Positions 1 to 24,100 of a stretch of 64,000 bases of DNA are shown here, in pieces. The position numbers and the translations under genes were made by a program. The stretch's first letter is position 1, and each line of letters starts with the position of its first letter. The DNA is from Balanoglossus misakiensis (taxonomy: Eukaryota > Hemichordata), in assembly GCA_040954595.2 (NCBI GenBank), contig CM082577.2:7440001-7504000 (forward strand), given 5' to 3'. Under the pieces are notes generated by a model. It was not told the DNA's origin, ran no database searches, and worked only from the letters and a program-made list of their open reading frames with translations.

Positions 1-78
1 GACACGCGGGAGTCAAAAGCTGCAAATGGTTCTCATGGAAACACGCCTAAGGCAATAAAATTAATACCAACAGAGCAA

Positions 79-97
79 GAGAGAGAGAGAGAGAGAG
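79..97. repeat. (GA)n dinucleotide run
   Basis: About ten GA units in the partial intron at the left edge (1-172). Nothing else is seen in those bases. Confidence 0.95.
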
Positions 98-172
98 CTA
101 TTCGAGAACTTATAGAGAAGATAATTGACATACATGTAAACACTCCGGTTATTATAACAACGTGGTACTCAC

Positions 173-9673
<9,501 letters not shown>

Positions 9674-10705
9674 CTGAAATTAAAACAGAGAAATATATTG
9701 CATCGTTACAGCGGAATGTATTAGTTTCTTTCAGCCCGCCCTGTTTGACGGGATGAGCAAACATGCCCACAATAGAGTACATGTACATGTATATCAAATT
9801 GTACATTTGTCAAAAAGATTTCAGCTGAAGGAACCCTGCACAATATATGCTATCTATTTCTCGAAAGACATAAACTGTTTTTTTTTCAGATGTAATTTAA
9901 AAAACCGAACCCCGGGAGCGTAGATTTCAATTGAAGTGACCACACAGGGAGGGATGACGGTTATTAATGGCGATTGGTAATAAAGTTCACTTATACTGCA
10001 TTCTCGATCATACATATATCACCTGCACGCACGCTCCCTTAAGCGAACAATTTGTTTGTTTGTCTTCCTCTTTGACAAGCCATTACAATTCAAACATTAG
10101 TTTTATCTCTACAATTCCACAAATAACATGTCTAAAAATGATGGCAACTGACGTAGGTGTTTGATACGCAGTGCCAACGAAGGCACTCGGGATTCCTAGT
10201 ATCTTGAAAGTTTTCTGACAAGAAAGGTCACGTGATTTCTCTGTTAAACTGACGATGAATCGGGACAGATATATGCATTTACCAAAATCGGGGGTCGCGT
10301 CAAGTGGTATCATTAATTTTCTAGTTTATGTTTCATGTTCTCGCGTTATTCATAATATGCATTTGATACACTGGCGTTTATATTAAAACGGCCGGTCTCA
10401 AAGTGGTCGGCGTGGTTTTGATAAATCAGCGAAATTTATTACATTCGACAGTGACAGCGAAAGAAAATCGCCGCGCGTAGTATGAGGTCAACGTCGTTGC
10501 TATTAATTTGATTGTGAGAATCGATGGCGGTTCATCAGCGTTGATTCTGACAAAATGTAATATCACGACAAAAGTGGATTATCAGTGAAGTTGACGACAA
10601 AATATGGCGGTGTAACCTACGGAGTATTTTTCCAAAGCCCTTTATGGCTAATATAAAAAAAAAGAAATCAAATATTAGAAGAACAATTTCCAGACGCTTA
10701 AGAAC

Positions 10706-10741
10706 GCTCCCACACATGCAATTGCTCCCACACATGCAATT
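10706..10741. repeat. perfect 18-bp tandem duplication
   Basis: GCTCCCACACATGCAATT occurs twice in a row (10706-10723 and 10724-10741) without change. Confidence 0.97.
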
Positions 10742-12121
10742 GCGTAAGAAAAAGCCACAAAATACGGTCAACATCTCGACAGCGGACAGTCGAGGCAGTT
10801 TCGTAAACATGTTGGTCTCTATAGACAGATGGTCTTTATAAAAAGGTACATTAATGCACATGTAAATTGCACAGGGACTGTAAACAGTACGTTTCCCATA
10901 GGAGTGGCCACTACGCATTGCAATGCAGCCGACATAATTGCGGCAAGCTTGATACTGCAAACGACTTTAAATCGTGCATTGTTTAATCTAAAGGTGGGCA
11001 ACGACGGTTCCACAGATTCTTGATCTATGGCCTACACACGCGGATTTGACACAACTAGTTTGCACATTTGAGGTAATCACAACAGCGACCATGTACGAGT
11101 GTACGATCTGTATCAAGTTTGCTTTAATCAATTAAGTGCAATGAACGCGCGTCGTTCTAGTGTTACGCGCAGTAATGTCCAATATCAATCGCTTCCGCCG
11201 TCGACATCGATATCGTAAAACGTCCCTCGTCTTATATTCCCGAACATTGAATAAATTCATCAGAGTAATTGCCTTGCGTTTCCTTGAAGACTGGCATGAG
11301 AAAAAAAATGGCAACGACACTGGGCGGCTTACAAACACTCGTCATATTTATCTGTTTGGCGCGGCCGCGTCTCGCAAGAGACCAGGGGACGGAATAGTCA
11401 GCGTATAAAACCGACAGATGAAATGATCGCACTGATACGCGTAATCGATCAAATGAAACGCGTACGCTTTTGAAATGTTGACATGTATCAAAATGCCGCT
11501 ATTCCAAGAGATATTGACCGCCACGGCGCTGTCATATAGAGGTGACCTATTTGAAATATCGCCGCATTGATCACATTGTTTTTGCAAGGAAATTCATCTG
11601 TAATATATATACATACATATATCTAAATAAACACATTATCTCCAGCATATTAACGTTGATGAATTGTATTAGGTCTCTAAAATCACACGCAAAGCAGTGT
11701 AAGTTTTCTCAATTTATATCGAGCCCATAATTTTTGTCTTCAAATTACACAAGGTGTAGATAAAAAATGCCATCAATTACAGGCATATGTTATATTCTCT
11801 CTACGTGGCGTTTCCAAAACGCCGATATACGGTAATTCTCGATGTTAATTTCCGGAGGAAAGTCTATTTCAGGAGAAATGTTCTTTCAATCAATCATTCA
11901 AGTGTTTTACGACGTCAACTGAAACTGACAAATGCATTCTTACACCAATAAAGCACAAATTCCACGCAATTTGGATATTGAAGAAACGAGGGATGACGCG
12001 CGCGGCTTACTTGGAAGCCACGTCCAAGTTGCAACTGCGCGCGAAGCTGAGACTTGGTGAATCGGTTGGTGCTCGTGTGTGTCCAAGAGGGACAGACGCG
12101 ACGTCGTTAACAAATCGAACA

Positions 12122-12131
12122 CCCCCCCCCC
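12122..12131. repeat. poly-C run (10)
   Basis: Ten C in a row; one of nine G/C homopolymers of 10 or more in the window. Confidence 0.95.
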
Positions 12132-12169
12132 ATCGTTTGTACGAATCGACGACATACTGGTCCACCGAG

Positions 12170-12185
12170 ATATATATATATATAT
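12170..12185. repeat. (AT)n dinucleotide run
   Basis: Eight AT units. Confidence 0.95.
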
Positions 12186-14400
12186 GTTAATACTATCATT
12201 TCTATGCATTGGGTTTTGAGCCTCAGACAATGACAAGCGTTTGGGGCAAACGGCAACTTGAAAGCCCTTACCCCGGGCCTCTGAATCAGATTACATTTTA
12301 GCTTGAAGGAATATCGGGAGAATGATGAGGAAGGAAATGACCATGGCTGAGTAGCCGATATAGATGGGCCATCACAATTTAGAATAGCAGAAAGCGCTGG
12401 CTGGCAGTCACCTTGAAATTTGTGTTCTTCTTTGTTGTATAAATGAAGAAGTTCTGTCATATTTTTTATATGATGTCGAATACCTAAACGTTGGAATGTT
12501 ATCCAACTCGCCGATCCCAACACGAGCAACAACTGAAACGTCAAATCCCCCCCCTCCCACCCGCGACGCCCGATGGATTCCAATTACTGGAGTTCACTGC
12601 CAAATTGCATATGATATCAACAGAGGCACGGATACAAAAAACTACATTTTATGCAGTCGAGCTCTGTTCGTATATGATTGATCGTCTTTGATGCTAACAC
12701 GGCTGATGTAGTCCATTAAAAGCAACTCATACATTGGTCGAAGCATAATTTCAATGGGAATGTTAGCTTCCAATTATCACAGTGGGCGATATCTAATAGT
12801 CGTGTCTTTCTCATCACTGTTTGTTCAAAAGTAAAAGCTCCTTTACGTGCAGCTCTATACATGTGTTTTGTTATACCTAGACAGATTGCAATCTTAGTTC
12901 AAGGGGTTTTTCCTTCCCTGGTGATTACAGAAAATAGCTCGCGAGGGTCGGAGGGAGTCTTGTTTAATTCTGTCTGATTTACCGAATTGGGGTTTCCGAG
13001 AGACGGGTCTCCATTAAAAAACACATTAATTCGGTTGGATGCTCTTTGATGGGCAAAAAAATCAGGAGGCTTCTTTTCTTGTTTTAATTTGAGCCTTTCT
13101 TGAATCGATTCGCCCATCCTCTCTATCCGTCGTCTTTAAATTAAAAATCAAGCTTCTGTTGTTAACATAGGTCTGCGCACACGGCACAGCCAGCTGCGGG
13201 CGGCTAAATATTTCCCGCACTGCGCATGCCCTCCCACCTGTCCCTGACATCTACCACCACCAAGGGCTATACATGTATACACAGACGTACACAACCTACA
13301 GCCCCACCCATGCGGATATGCGTCCAGTTTATTCAGCACACACCCACCCCTCCGTCCATCTGTCGACCACAACGAAAGACCTTCCGACCGCCTGTCCGCC
13401 ACAGCCTCTCCAAATCCTATAAGAGAATGTCTCTCTCTGACACTTCGCATCGCCCATATCGACACCACCAACATTCAACCTACACGACCCTCTCAAAACA
13501 CGTCGAGGGACAATGGAAATCAATGCGTATACATGTACTAGCATCCACTTTACCGACTGGCTCAATCCACGCAACTCACGTCTCAGTCAAACCATTTACA
13601 AAACAGGATATACTGTAAAACATTTCGCCAACCAACATATTTACATCCATTCAAATGAACGTGTTTGCTACTGGCGGTTCTTCAGTAAAAAGACTTGAAC
13701 TTGGGGGGAAAAAATCACCGCCATTGTAATGCGCAGGGGGTTCGACTCTTTACACTAATAACCGCGCGGCCAAATTGACACGCGCTAACGAACATGGCAT
13801 TTACTCCGGGTCGCCGTGACCCCGATGGAATTTTTTGATGAATACTTATTCATTTCACACTCGGATGTTCCTTCAGTAAAAGACAATCTGGCGACGTTCA
13901 GCGCACGAGAGGGTTGGCGGGCTCACTCTCGCTGTTTTTGAAATCTCGCCGACTGCACAGTATCGCTTTATTTTCTCCAAGTTGTACATGCACCTATGGA
14001 CACCGCGAGCGTCAATTTCTTTTCTTTCTCACCAGGCCGCAATTAAAACGTCACCATGGCAACGCTCACCGGGGTACGCACCACTCGGCTGCCCGACTGC
14101 ATCTTCGGAGAAGATTACAACGGCAGGGGAGAGGCTACTCAGCGCCGAGCAGATGAGATTCTGTTTCAGCCCAGGGCTAATACATCTAACACGCGAGGTG
14201 AATTGATATCGTCTCCCTACGTCAGTTTTATAAAATGCCGAAATAAGATGTAATGAAGAAAACGAATATTTGATACCGATATGTGGCTCGTGGAAAGATA
14301 CTTTAGGAGCTGCTGTCACGTAAACAGATTGTGATACGTACCATGCAGAATACGCCATTATTTATCTCCTTATCTTTAAGGCACGCAATGGCATAGCTAG

Positions 14401-14540
14401 TCAACCATCCATCTATCCACCGATCTAGCTAGCCATTTGTTCATTTGTCCCACCGTCCATCCATCCACACACACAACCACAAACACCCAAACCCAAACCC
14501 ATCCATCCATCCATCCATCTATCCATCAATCCATCCATTC
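14401..14540. repeat. imperfect (CCAT)n repeat
   Basis: Degenerate CCAT/CCATCTAT units flank an ACAC/CCAAAC patch. The cleanest run is 14500-14520. Confidence 0.93.
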
Positions 14541-17169
14541 ACTAATCTACTAATTACTGTACTCCATATTTATATTATTGATCACATTTTTATCTAGATG
14601 TAAGTGGCACCAAGACCTAGTACCTTAAGGGAGAGCTTGGACTGTCCTCTCATGAATTTCTTATCCTGATATCCGAGTAAACTGCCATCTCAAAACATAC
14701 AGTAACAATCTATAAACACCCTCGATACAAAATAAAATGCAGCTAGCTTGTAATTTTGTTCTCTCCACGAGGAGCAGAGAATTACAAAACCATCGGTATA
14801 CATTTCAGGATCGATGCCATCGATCTTCGCTGCGCAGATCGTTATCTTTCGAGAGCGAGTGGCTCACGTGAAGACATTCCGTTTAAAACATTAAACCGTA
14901 AAAAGCCAACATTCGCTAAGGGTGACTGCATATCTATGGGGAGACAAAATCTTTTAACTAGACAAGATGTCGCCGTTTTGAAAAAGAACGCTTCAGGTAG
15001 TTAAAAGATAATGCAGTATATCGTTCACTGGGATTCTATCACATTTTAACACCCGTGTCTTTAAAAAAAAACATCGCGAGAAAAGTGTAACATGATGTGA
15101 ACGCGACCGTACTGCACGTAGACATATAAGCCTTCATCGAATTTGCATATGTCTAATTATGGCTAAATTGGGTGTGTCCAGTCTTGGTGGCATCCAGGTG
15201 AAATCCTGCGAGTGGCCCGGATGTAATGTATCCGTGGACACATTAAAGGTGGTCGTGACCTTCACCCACTTAAAGTTTGATCTTACATGTAGTCCAACAC
15301 CAACATCACTGTTACTCGGCGGTTGAGCGTGAATCTTTGCAGTTATAGTATACGCAACATATGCTTATTCCAGAAAATAGAACTGCGTAATGCGAAAAGA
15401 CAGGTGACCAAAATAACGTTCGAAAGATAGCAACTTTGTCTCGTTAATCCAACTACCAATCACAGGGCTAATCGCGGCCACTGTCATATTACCGCTAACC
15501 AATCCCATTCGTCCATTCCGGCCGGCAGATAAACGCCACATCCCTCTCCCTCTTTCATTCCAAGTCAGGAAATTGGTCCCAAACCAGCCATACCAGGGTC
15601 CGCTGTCTGCAATTTACCGGTTTCGTTTAATTTCCCGTTTCTCTTCGTTGAAACGCAATGGCTCTGGCCTAGACACGGTGGCGCTCTGTATCAACTACTG
15701 GTTCAACGGGACGTCGTGGTCGCAGCGCTAATGGGGATAATGCCTATAATTTCCGAGAAATCATTACCCATGCAACCGGTGACGTTATTGTTTCCATAAT
15801 AGCGGCGCGGCCAGCTTCAAATTCATTTTCTGTGTCTTCGAACTAGCCACGTCTTACACGTATACTCTGTTGAATATGGGTTTCTCGATACGAAAATATG
15901 GTAAAATACCATCATCATGTTTCTCAATTAATAAAGTACCCAAGATATTCTAACACCACCGTTTATTGTGTGACTGGCTGACAATATGTTGGGGAGGGGG
16001 ATACATGTGTGTGTGGTGTACTGCCTATTTTGGGCGCCAGTGGAAGAAAATATACTGACGTCGATCGGTTAATCGAGTTTGAATTGGTTGTAAAGCTTAT
16101 AATAACTCTCAATTTATGGACTTTATATCGAGTTGACTGACGGCTCTGATTTAGTTCGTCATTTCTCGTTACAAAATTCGTCTTGATTTCAGTCGTGATG
16201 ACGTCACTTGTTTAAATCACAGACAAATGAGACTTCAGCTAAACTCACTCCTTCTCAATCAGGAAAGTTTACGCTGCGGCCATTTTTTTTTCAGGGGTCA
16301 AACCCAATACAGGTTTCCGCAATTAAAATCACTGTTTGCACGAGTTGCGAAGTTTAAGGGATAGACGATTCTCGACGCGACGACCCTCGCGGGACAGCCC
16401 GCTGTCTGGCAGCGACGGAGCTGCTCTCGGCCTGTGTAGGTCGCAGCCGGCAGGTGCCGTGCTTTGAAACTTAATTTCTAATCACTGACAATTGACAAAG
16501 AAGCGACTTCACTTCAGTTAGAAACGTTCTTTGAAAACCATTTAGCACGCTGATGGGCACAGAAGGGTTTCGCGTCGGCAAAGAGCGACTGTATAACACC
16601 ACTACTCGACAGACTCTGCGGCTAATCAGTCTCGCTTCTCATATTGATGTATTAAGACTTGTTTTTTAGCTCTTCAGTAATCGCTCAAAGTAGTGTCAAC
16701 GACCCGAAACAATCGTCGAAGGACAATTTCGCTCGTTAGCGCCGAGCAGTGAGACTTTCACGGACAATTTCTTTCCCCCGCCCCGTCGCTTGTTTATGGC
16801 AACAGCGTGGACGAGCGTGTCTAAATGCCGTGTGCACTGCCGGAGTTGGCGATAGTTTCAGGGTAGCTGGTTAAGTTACGTCAGTGATCCTTCATCTATC
16901 TTCAGATTTAACGCACACCTCTGAATTACAACACCAAGAATGCCAATGTTTCAATCAGAAAGTGATCGTGCGCGACATTCGTAATTGGCGCGGGCCTCAT
17001 CTTTATTTTATTTGTACTGCAGCAGCGCCTTTTAGAAAAGTGTGGTTGAATATTTTGTATACAGGCATCAATCCATGTATACAGTAGTCTGTAAATATTG
17101 CTCACTCAGGGTCTTCAACGCAGACTGGTGAAATGTACTGATAAGTTTGAAACCTGTTCTCGATTTTCG

Positions 17170-17390
17170 TCACGGATTACAGTGACTGGTGTGCAATCCA
17201 ACGGTCTTAACACACCGGGTAGGGACATTTACAATCGATTCTGAGAGTGTTCCTTGAGAGGTGATCTCCCAGACGTCGTTTGTGCATTTCTCACGGTGGC
17301 AAATTAAAGTGCACGGGGAAATAGAAATCAAGCCAAGTGCATCAATCAGGGTTTTTTTGTCATCACTTAGTAACTCCTGTCGGGCTGGCA
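17170..17390 (-). other. possible terminal exon, cysteine-containing, unrecognised
   Basis: An open frame of about 73 codons follows a good acceptor (cgccgtttcag) and ends at TGA. The protein has five Cys, including SPCTLICHREKCTNDVW, RCV and SHC near the C-terminus. Two overlapping AATAAA signals lie on the same strand about 155 nt downstream (plus-strand TTTATT near 17007-17018). No family is recognised. It may be chance. Confidence 0.15.
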
Positions 17391-18043
17391 CTGAAACGGC
17401 GCGGATGGGAATGCGAGAGATCTCACGGCTCTCGTCTGCCGTGCAACTCGTGCTGTCGCATGAAATGCTAGTGTCCCCGTAGAGGTTAAGTCACCTTTGT
17501 GACCTCGGCTACCCAAATTCCTTTTTTTTTGGATGATATACGGGGATTGTGTTGAACACGGAAATAGACGCTGGGTTATCACAGTGCTTGTAGTCACGGA
17601 TGAAATATTAATGCTATATGCATATAATGTGTAACGCTTCGCCCACACGTCTTCCATCACCCTAAAAGTCGTTTTTGATCGAAATGACTTTGACATTAAA
17701 TCAGCATTTAAACGTCAAGTAGTACGCAATCACCCATAAACTGTAAATCGTTCTCAGCGGTTCCGATTGGCGTCTAGGAAATTAGTTACGTCTTATTTGA
17801 GAACGCTAGGCCGCGGGTAATTCTGCGTGCTTCGTGAGCGTCGGCGTGCATACGTCACTGTTGGGACTGGAGACGGGGGGACGAGGCTGGGATACGGTTA
17901 CAGGAATTGATCGCGGGATTGCTTACAACATGCAGACGTCAGAAATGAATCTCGCCGTGCGGCATGCGGTAGACCATAGATAATCGTCGAACGATCGGGG
18001 AAATCGGTAGACAAGGCGAACATTGCAAATATAATTGACTAAT

Positions 18044-18130
18044 GGGTCTGTCGGTCGGCCTGACTGTCTGCATGTCTGTTTGTCAGTCAGTCAGTCTGTC
18101 TGTCTGTCTGTTTGTCTGCCTGCCTGCCCA
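18044..18130. repeat. imperfect (TCTG/TCAG)n repeat
   Basis: TCTG/GTCT-type units with TCAG variants, grading into CTGC. They are translated in one frame as a false run of CLSV. Confidence 0.93.
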
Positions 18131-21100
18131 ACCGCCCGCCATCCTGCCATTCCATCTGCACTAATTTTTCTGCTAGACTATTGGTGTAAAAAAACTACAC
18201 TTTCAGGGCAAACGATAAACGCGTTAAAGGGGGTAGATGACGTCACATGAATGCATGCACGCTGTTGCTAAAGTCTTCAACGTGAAGAAATTCGATTAAA
18301 TATCAAACGGTGACAACTGTTGAATTTAGTGTATGATGGTGTCAGAATTGCCTACTTTGGGAACATCTTCTGACTTGGCCGGGTTGTAAAGCAAAAGCGA
18401 GTGTTTAAAAGTCAATTTAACTCTCCGATAGTCACGGGGGTATAGCCACGCGTAATTGCGTCAACTGTTGCAGCACTCAAAAGAAGGCGCTCTCACTCAA
18501 CAAGTGTGATTGTAATGAACAGAACATTTCTTGTACATCGCGCCGCAAGTATTTTAACAGATCCAACAGGTAGCCCCACCGTGGCCTCCCCCACCCCCAA
18601 TTTGGATAGCCCCGCGGTTTAATGCCGATTTGGAGAGGACATGCCTTGATTACTCGGGGTGACCTAACTCGGCCGACCTACATATTGCAAACAATACCCG
18701 CAGACTGCTTCAGCGTCTGTGGGGGGAAAAATTAAGCAAGCGGAGTGGCAAATTGCTTTAAGTGCTTGCTACACGCTCTGCTGCCGTGCATTTCCCCCCT
18801 GATAGATGCCTTGATGCAATCGACTGGAATCGTTCTTTCATCGTCGCTGCACTTGGACACTCTAATGGAAAGGCAAACTCTGAGACAGTGTAATTATTCT
18901 TCAGATATTGTGATACAAACCCCGGGCGTTCTCGTCCCACCTTTAAAGCCCCCGGAGCTGCCACTGATTTTGCAGTATTTTTTATGTTTAAAACTTGGAT
19001 TCATGGGACTACAAAATCAACTTCTTATTAAGGCTATGCAATTAAATGTGAACAAGGAAATTAATAAATGAGTGTCGCACCCGTTTACTCAGCTGTTCTT
19101 GGCGCGGTCGCATATATTGTGCATGGCGTCCTTTAACTGTAGACACCCACAACACTTCACTTCGGCTCACGTCGTCAACTTTGATTAATGCCAGCGCATC
19201 GTGTCAGCGATTTGAACATAACATTCAATTACGGTGACAAATCACGCAGGCGTTCTCATTTGTAAAGATGACGGATTTGTTTACGACGACAGATAATTGG
19301 CGACAAATTCAGCCACTATGAAGATATGCCATTCCCGCGCTGATAAAGCTTACAATCCTGGCTCAGTGAACATCTGCGCTTCGGGGCGTCCTTTTTAAAG
19401 GTATGGCGTGACTTGTGATGAGAGTCAGTAAACAATGGGCATTGTTGAGGCAAAATATTTCCCCCATTGAAGTGTAAATAGTGAAAAATCGCTGGTGACA
19501 GTCCCTCTCATTTGTTAGGACTGACCGCCGGAGGCTCACCTGTTTAGAAGTTCGGCTCAGAAAACAAACAAAGCGAGTCAGTGTCATCGCTGTTGGTCGT
19601 CAAAAAGTTGTTCACTTTTAGGTGCCCGCCTTCTTTAAAAAAAAAACTATTTTTTACATAAGAAGTCCACTGACTCATAGCAAGGGAAAGTCTTTACAAG
19701 ACATTATCTTGGAATCAACACGTTGTTGGTTCGGTGTTAACAACGGCCAGGAGTATGCAATTTGGGTCACGCTGGGTATCTGTTGTTACCGAGGGCGTAA
19801 AGACCCATTTCTGGTGTGAATGAAACGCTCCACATCTATTGGACACGGTGTATGATTTGACGAGAATGTAAAATGTGAAATGTTCTTTAGGGTGAGAGAG
19901 TTATGGGGGAGGGGAGGAGGGGTGAATTGAGGAAATTTGGGGTAGCATGACCCTCCCTGATTCCTCTGGCCCGCCGTTCAATGATTCCAAATACGACAAA
20001 ATTAAGAGGGTCAGAGAAATAAATAAACAGACAAACAGACAGACATAATAGACAACATATCCCCATGTCTTTCTAACAAGTTATTATCTCATGAGTCTAT
20101 AACCTTCGTTGACCTCAGAACATATTACGTTACCCCAGAAAGGTCGTAGGCACACCCCTGTGCCTTTGCTCATTGGGGCGGGGCCGGACCAACCAAATAA
20201 AAAGTCTAACCAGTTTTACGCCCTCTCTGGGTTTTGATTAACGCGCGCCAATGTGTTTGTTTGCTTGTCAGAGATTCCGCGGCAACTTGGTACACACAAT
20301 TTGGCAATCACAAGCATGTAGTCTGTATTACAGATGCAGACGGCGTGATGGTTATAAATGACGAGATTTGCACAGTCCCCGCATCACAATGCTGCGATTA
20401 GACACGAGTATAGCTTCGACGTTGGGGCAAAAAATAAAGAATATTGATCATCTTTCACCCAAGTCTCAAGTACGCTTAAAATGCACAGAGCGAGAATAAC
20501 CGAATGATCAATGATCGTGACAACGCATAGACGCTGAATTTCAATGTTGCGCCATCAGTTACAAGTTTATCTACAACGAAGGAGCGGTGCAATCAATATT
20601 AATCACGGTTTTTCCGTCAACTCTCGGTGTTCGCTGGCAAGTGTCAGAAGTACGTGGCAAAATGCGGTTTTAAATAACGACACGGCGGTGATAAAAAGGA
20701 CGTCGTACTTTCCGCCGCGCGAAGAATGATTGAAGAGGTTATCATCACCCAGTTCTTTCTTTTTGTCACCAGATATCTCTGCTCGATAAAAAAGCACGGT
20801 TACGTTACAAAACTCTAGCCCAGCAGGTGGTATAAGAGACAATTACGTTTGGAGTATATGTATTTGAGGAGTGAATGAGAAACAACCAAAACCGGTATAT
20901 GGTCAGCATTTGGCACATCATGCGAGTGTGGTGCCCTAACTGCATGCAGTGTGTTGACGGGTTTTCACATTGCCACAAAACACTAAGTAGTAATTTCAAT
21001 AATACAACTCGCGCGTCTGCTATGTTTAGGTATCGTTGATCGAAAAGATTATCGTTATTTAGTACTGCGTCCTTTTAAAGAAGGGCGTGTCGCCGTTGCC

Positions 21101-24100
21101 TGTTGGTCGCAATTCGTTGTAGCCTATAGCCAGGGTACACATAAGTCCATAACTGCAGGCAATCGCGGTGTGCATTGCATCATTGCTACACCCAAACCCG
21201 AATGAGCGCCCCCTTCTGAAATAAAAAAACCGCCATGCATTTGAAATACCATTAGAACCGACATGGATAATTGATTTGTTTTCGGCATTTTAGGGTAGGC
21301 ATTGCACGGGAGCACTGAATTCGAACTTCTCCAGCAAAACAAAGTGGGGATCACAGTGGTTCACACATAGCAACATTTAGACACAATGCACCGCCGCTAC
21401 AGCAGATGAAATATAATGAGTCCGATCGAGAAGAAATATATCATAATATCAATATCTGTCAATAGAGTGTGCGGCTGTCCATCACGAATGCGAAAGAAGA
21501 AGAAATTCATCCCGCTGTCTGACAGGCCCCTGTGACCTCCAGAAACACATGGTGCTGACGAGAGAGCGATTTCTCGTTCTCTCGATCAATATTTGTCTTT
21601 TCAGACTATTTTTTACCCGCCGCTATGCAACCCTTACAATACTTGACACGTCGTAAACTTTTTACGCTGCACGGCGGAATTCGATATTCACAACAGTCGA
21701 TGAGTGAATCCAATTCACTCGCATTCATCAAATTCGATAATGCGCCCGTGCATCGGCTTGGTGGCATTTCACTGGCGCGGCGGTGTGTGTAGGAACTGAG
21801 TCGGGGCCGACAAAAAGTTGACGACGTGAATGCAGCCGTGGACATATGAATAACAAGAAAGGCAAATGGCCCATTTAAGCGCTGAAACGCCGCTTAATTG
21901 GTCCCCAATCACGCAGCAAAGGGCAGTGTGTTCGCACAACCACGCTTCCGGTTGGCGTCTGGAATTACCCGCCCGGCACAATGGTTAATGGGACTTCAGG
22001 GTTGTTAACACGGCAGAGTTAGACAAATGTTTTTTCTTCCTTTTTGCATATTACAGTTCGGGTCCGAATCTCAGTCACAGTTGCAAGCGACATCGCTTCG
22101 TTCTCTGTCAAAAAATAAAGAGTGGCCATCCATCAAAGTCGAAGATGGCATTCACCGTTCGCTTGGCTCTGAGCAAAGACGGACAGCGCCAGGTATACAG
22201 TGGCGCGATTGTCTTCCCGCCTCGCGGAGATTAGTCGTCCACCGCGCCGACGCTTGTAAAGTTCACCTCGGGTGACTGGAGAATAGTATTTTTTTTCTTT
22301 TTCTTTTTAAAACCACTCGCTATTGGGAGCAATGAAATCCAGAAACATGTTTACATCGATATTAAACACTCAGTTCCACATCGCCAGTCAGGCGGAAAAA
22401 CAATATGGAGGTAGGTACGTCAAAATTGCGCGGGATGTCTGAGTCACGACGAGAATGGCATTTAAAAAAGTATGCACGGTTAAATAATACTTGTACATCA
22501 CAAGGCGTGATAAGTTAACTAGTGTTGGAATTAAACTAATCCATATGTAACTTTCGGAATTTTTATTACATGTAAAATGCCAACTGCATTTTGATGTTCT
22601 ACTCCCTACTCATGCCAAATTACCCAGAGTTCCGCTTTTTAAACATAATTGTATTACAAGTTGTATTCAATTTTCATGCTGCCTGCACGGTATAGAGGGC
22701 ACCCAGCTTTGTGGAGATGACTAAGAAAACGTGGTTAGAGACACAAAAAACTACTGAAAAACAACAAAAGTTTGAACGAACCGGAAATGTGACTAGGGGC
22801 CAGTCCAACCGTAAAACAGTTCCAGCCATAGCAGCGACGCTGCGCGCGCATGTCTCAGTTTTAATCTTGTACATGTACATGTACTTAGTCTAGTAGTTTT
22901 TCTTTGTCGTCCGACGTCTCGCCGTTTGAAATTGTTTGTAGTTTCTATTATTTCCTACTCGGTGACCACAGAAGCATTTACCGATTAGGAGACGCTTGCC
23001 GACTTTCTGTAGTATGGGCCGACATGCAAACTTTGAGGTACACGTTTTTTTTTAGTCGGGAACAATTCCTATGTACTTTCTGATACTTAAGATGCATCAC
23101 GTCCTTGCCCCGCCGTGTTGAAACCGACAAACATGTCTGAGAAACGTACGATGACGCAATTCTCCCGTTGGTAAATATTCTTCGTTCAATTTCTAATATT
23201 TTCTTCGCGCATAACAAATATCCACCTAATACACCGCACGCTGAGAAAATGGCATTTGCCGATGCATCAAAACCAATATCGCATGGAAGTCTCGCGGCAT
23301 GATGAAATCAATACATAACGAATGAATTTTTTTCCAGTTATGGTATTCGTTCATTAAAAAAAACGGCGAGTAAACTGAATCGATTGCGTGCAACATGCGA
23401 TTACCGATGTGAATGGCCCGTGGGCGTGCCTCCAAGTTGCTGAAGGTATCCATGATATATCGTTGGAAAAACTTATTACAGGTTCCCTGGATCGTAAGAT
23501 CTTCGCGACGGGTACGCGTGAATAAAATTAAAAGATTGATCGTTTCTAAGGGAAGCCCCGCAAAACATCAGGGGCTCACCGAAAATTCAGCCTCGGCCTG
23601 TTTCGATGCTTGCCAAGTAGTATAGTGTCTCTGATTGAGCTTAGGGCCGCAAAAACGCACAAAGAAAGTAAAGCCTGAAATGGCACGACATGGGACATTT
23701 GATTTCTGAACACGATTAGTAATTGGAAGATGATGAAGAATATCGCTGCACTTTGTAATCAGTTCAATTATCCCTTCCTGCTGCATACGATAAATTAGTG
23801 AAGTTACGACACAAATCGTAAAGAACGCACGCACAGGGAATACGTGCGTTGACATACAAACTGCGAATTGTCCCCACGCGACACCGCGAACACACGCGGC
23901 AAAATTAATCTCTGAGCACTTTCTGGCATTAATGGGATCTAAAATATATCGCAGGTAATATAATTGTCGTTATTTTTTTTATTGCCATCGGTAGATCCTG
24001 CGACAGATGAAGTGTTTATAACGCTATGGCGGTGTCCATTTCTGGTGTGTGCGCGTATAGCGCGCCTGTGAATGCAAATATCCTCCCGGTTTCGGAAGCG

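Larger units (their letters stand above)
9674..12900. other. non-coding stretch upstream of the first visible receptor exon
   Basis: The missing 5' exons of the receptor (signal peptide and the W-N-x-P-type first half of the ligand-binding domain) were looked for on the minus strand and not found. The stretch holds two TACATGTA copies at 9780-9793, an 18-bp tandem duplication, poly-C runs at 12122-12131 and 12547-12554, and an AT run at 12170-12185. The 158-codon minus ORF at 12107-12583 is not recognisable. Confidence 0.7.
12901..18040. other. non-coding stretch, CpG-containing, no confident gene
   Basis: It holds the CCAT-type repeat at 14401-14540 and a possible terminal exon at 17170-17390 (see its own entry). 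The part 15440-16860 contains CCAAT elements at about 15457 and 15500, CpG-containing blocks and homeodomain-type TAAT cores. It could be regulatory, but nothing decisive is visible. Confidence 0.6.

Noticed and set aside
11990-12100. Possible upstream receptor exon ending at the donor gtaagc near 12012 (minus)
   Set aside because: None of the three frames reads like the expected N-terminal ligand-binding domain.
12107-12583. 158-codon minus ORF with a hydrophobic stretch near its start
   Set aside because: It crosses the AT run and a poly-C tract, and no domain or splice context supports it.
14377-14393. TAAGGCACGC followed by AATGGCA, like the start of miR-124
   Set aside because: The ten-base match is not followed by the rest of the mature sequence, and no complementary arm forms a hairpin upstream or downstream.
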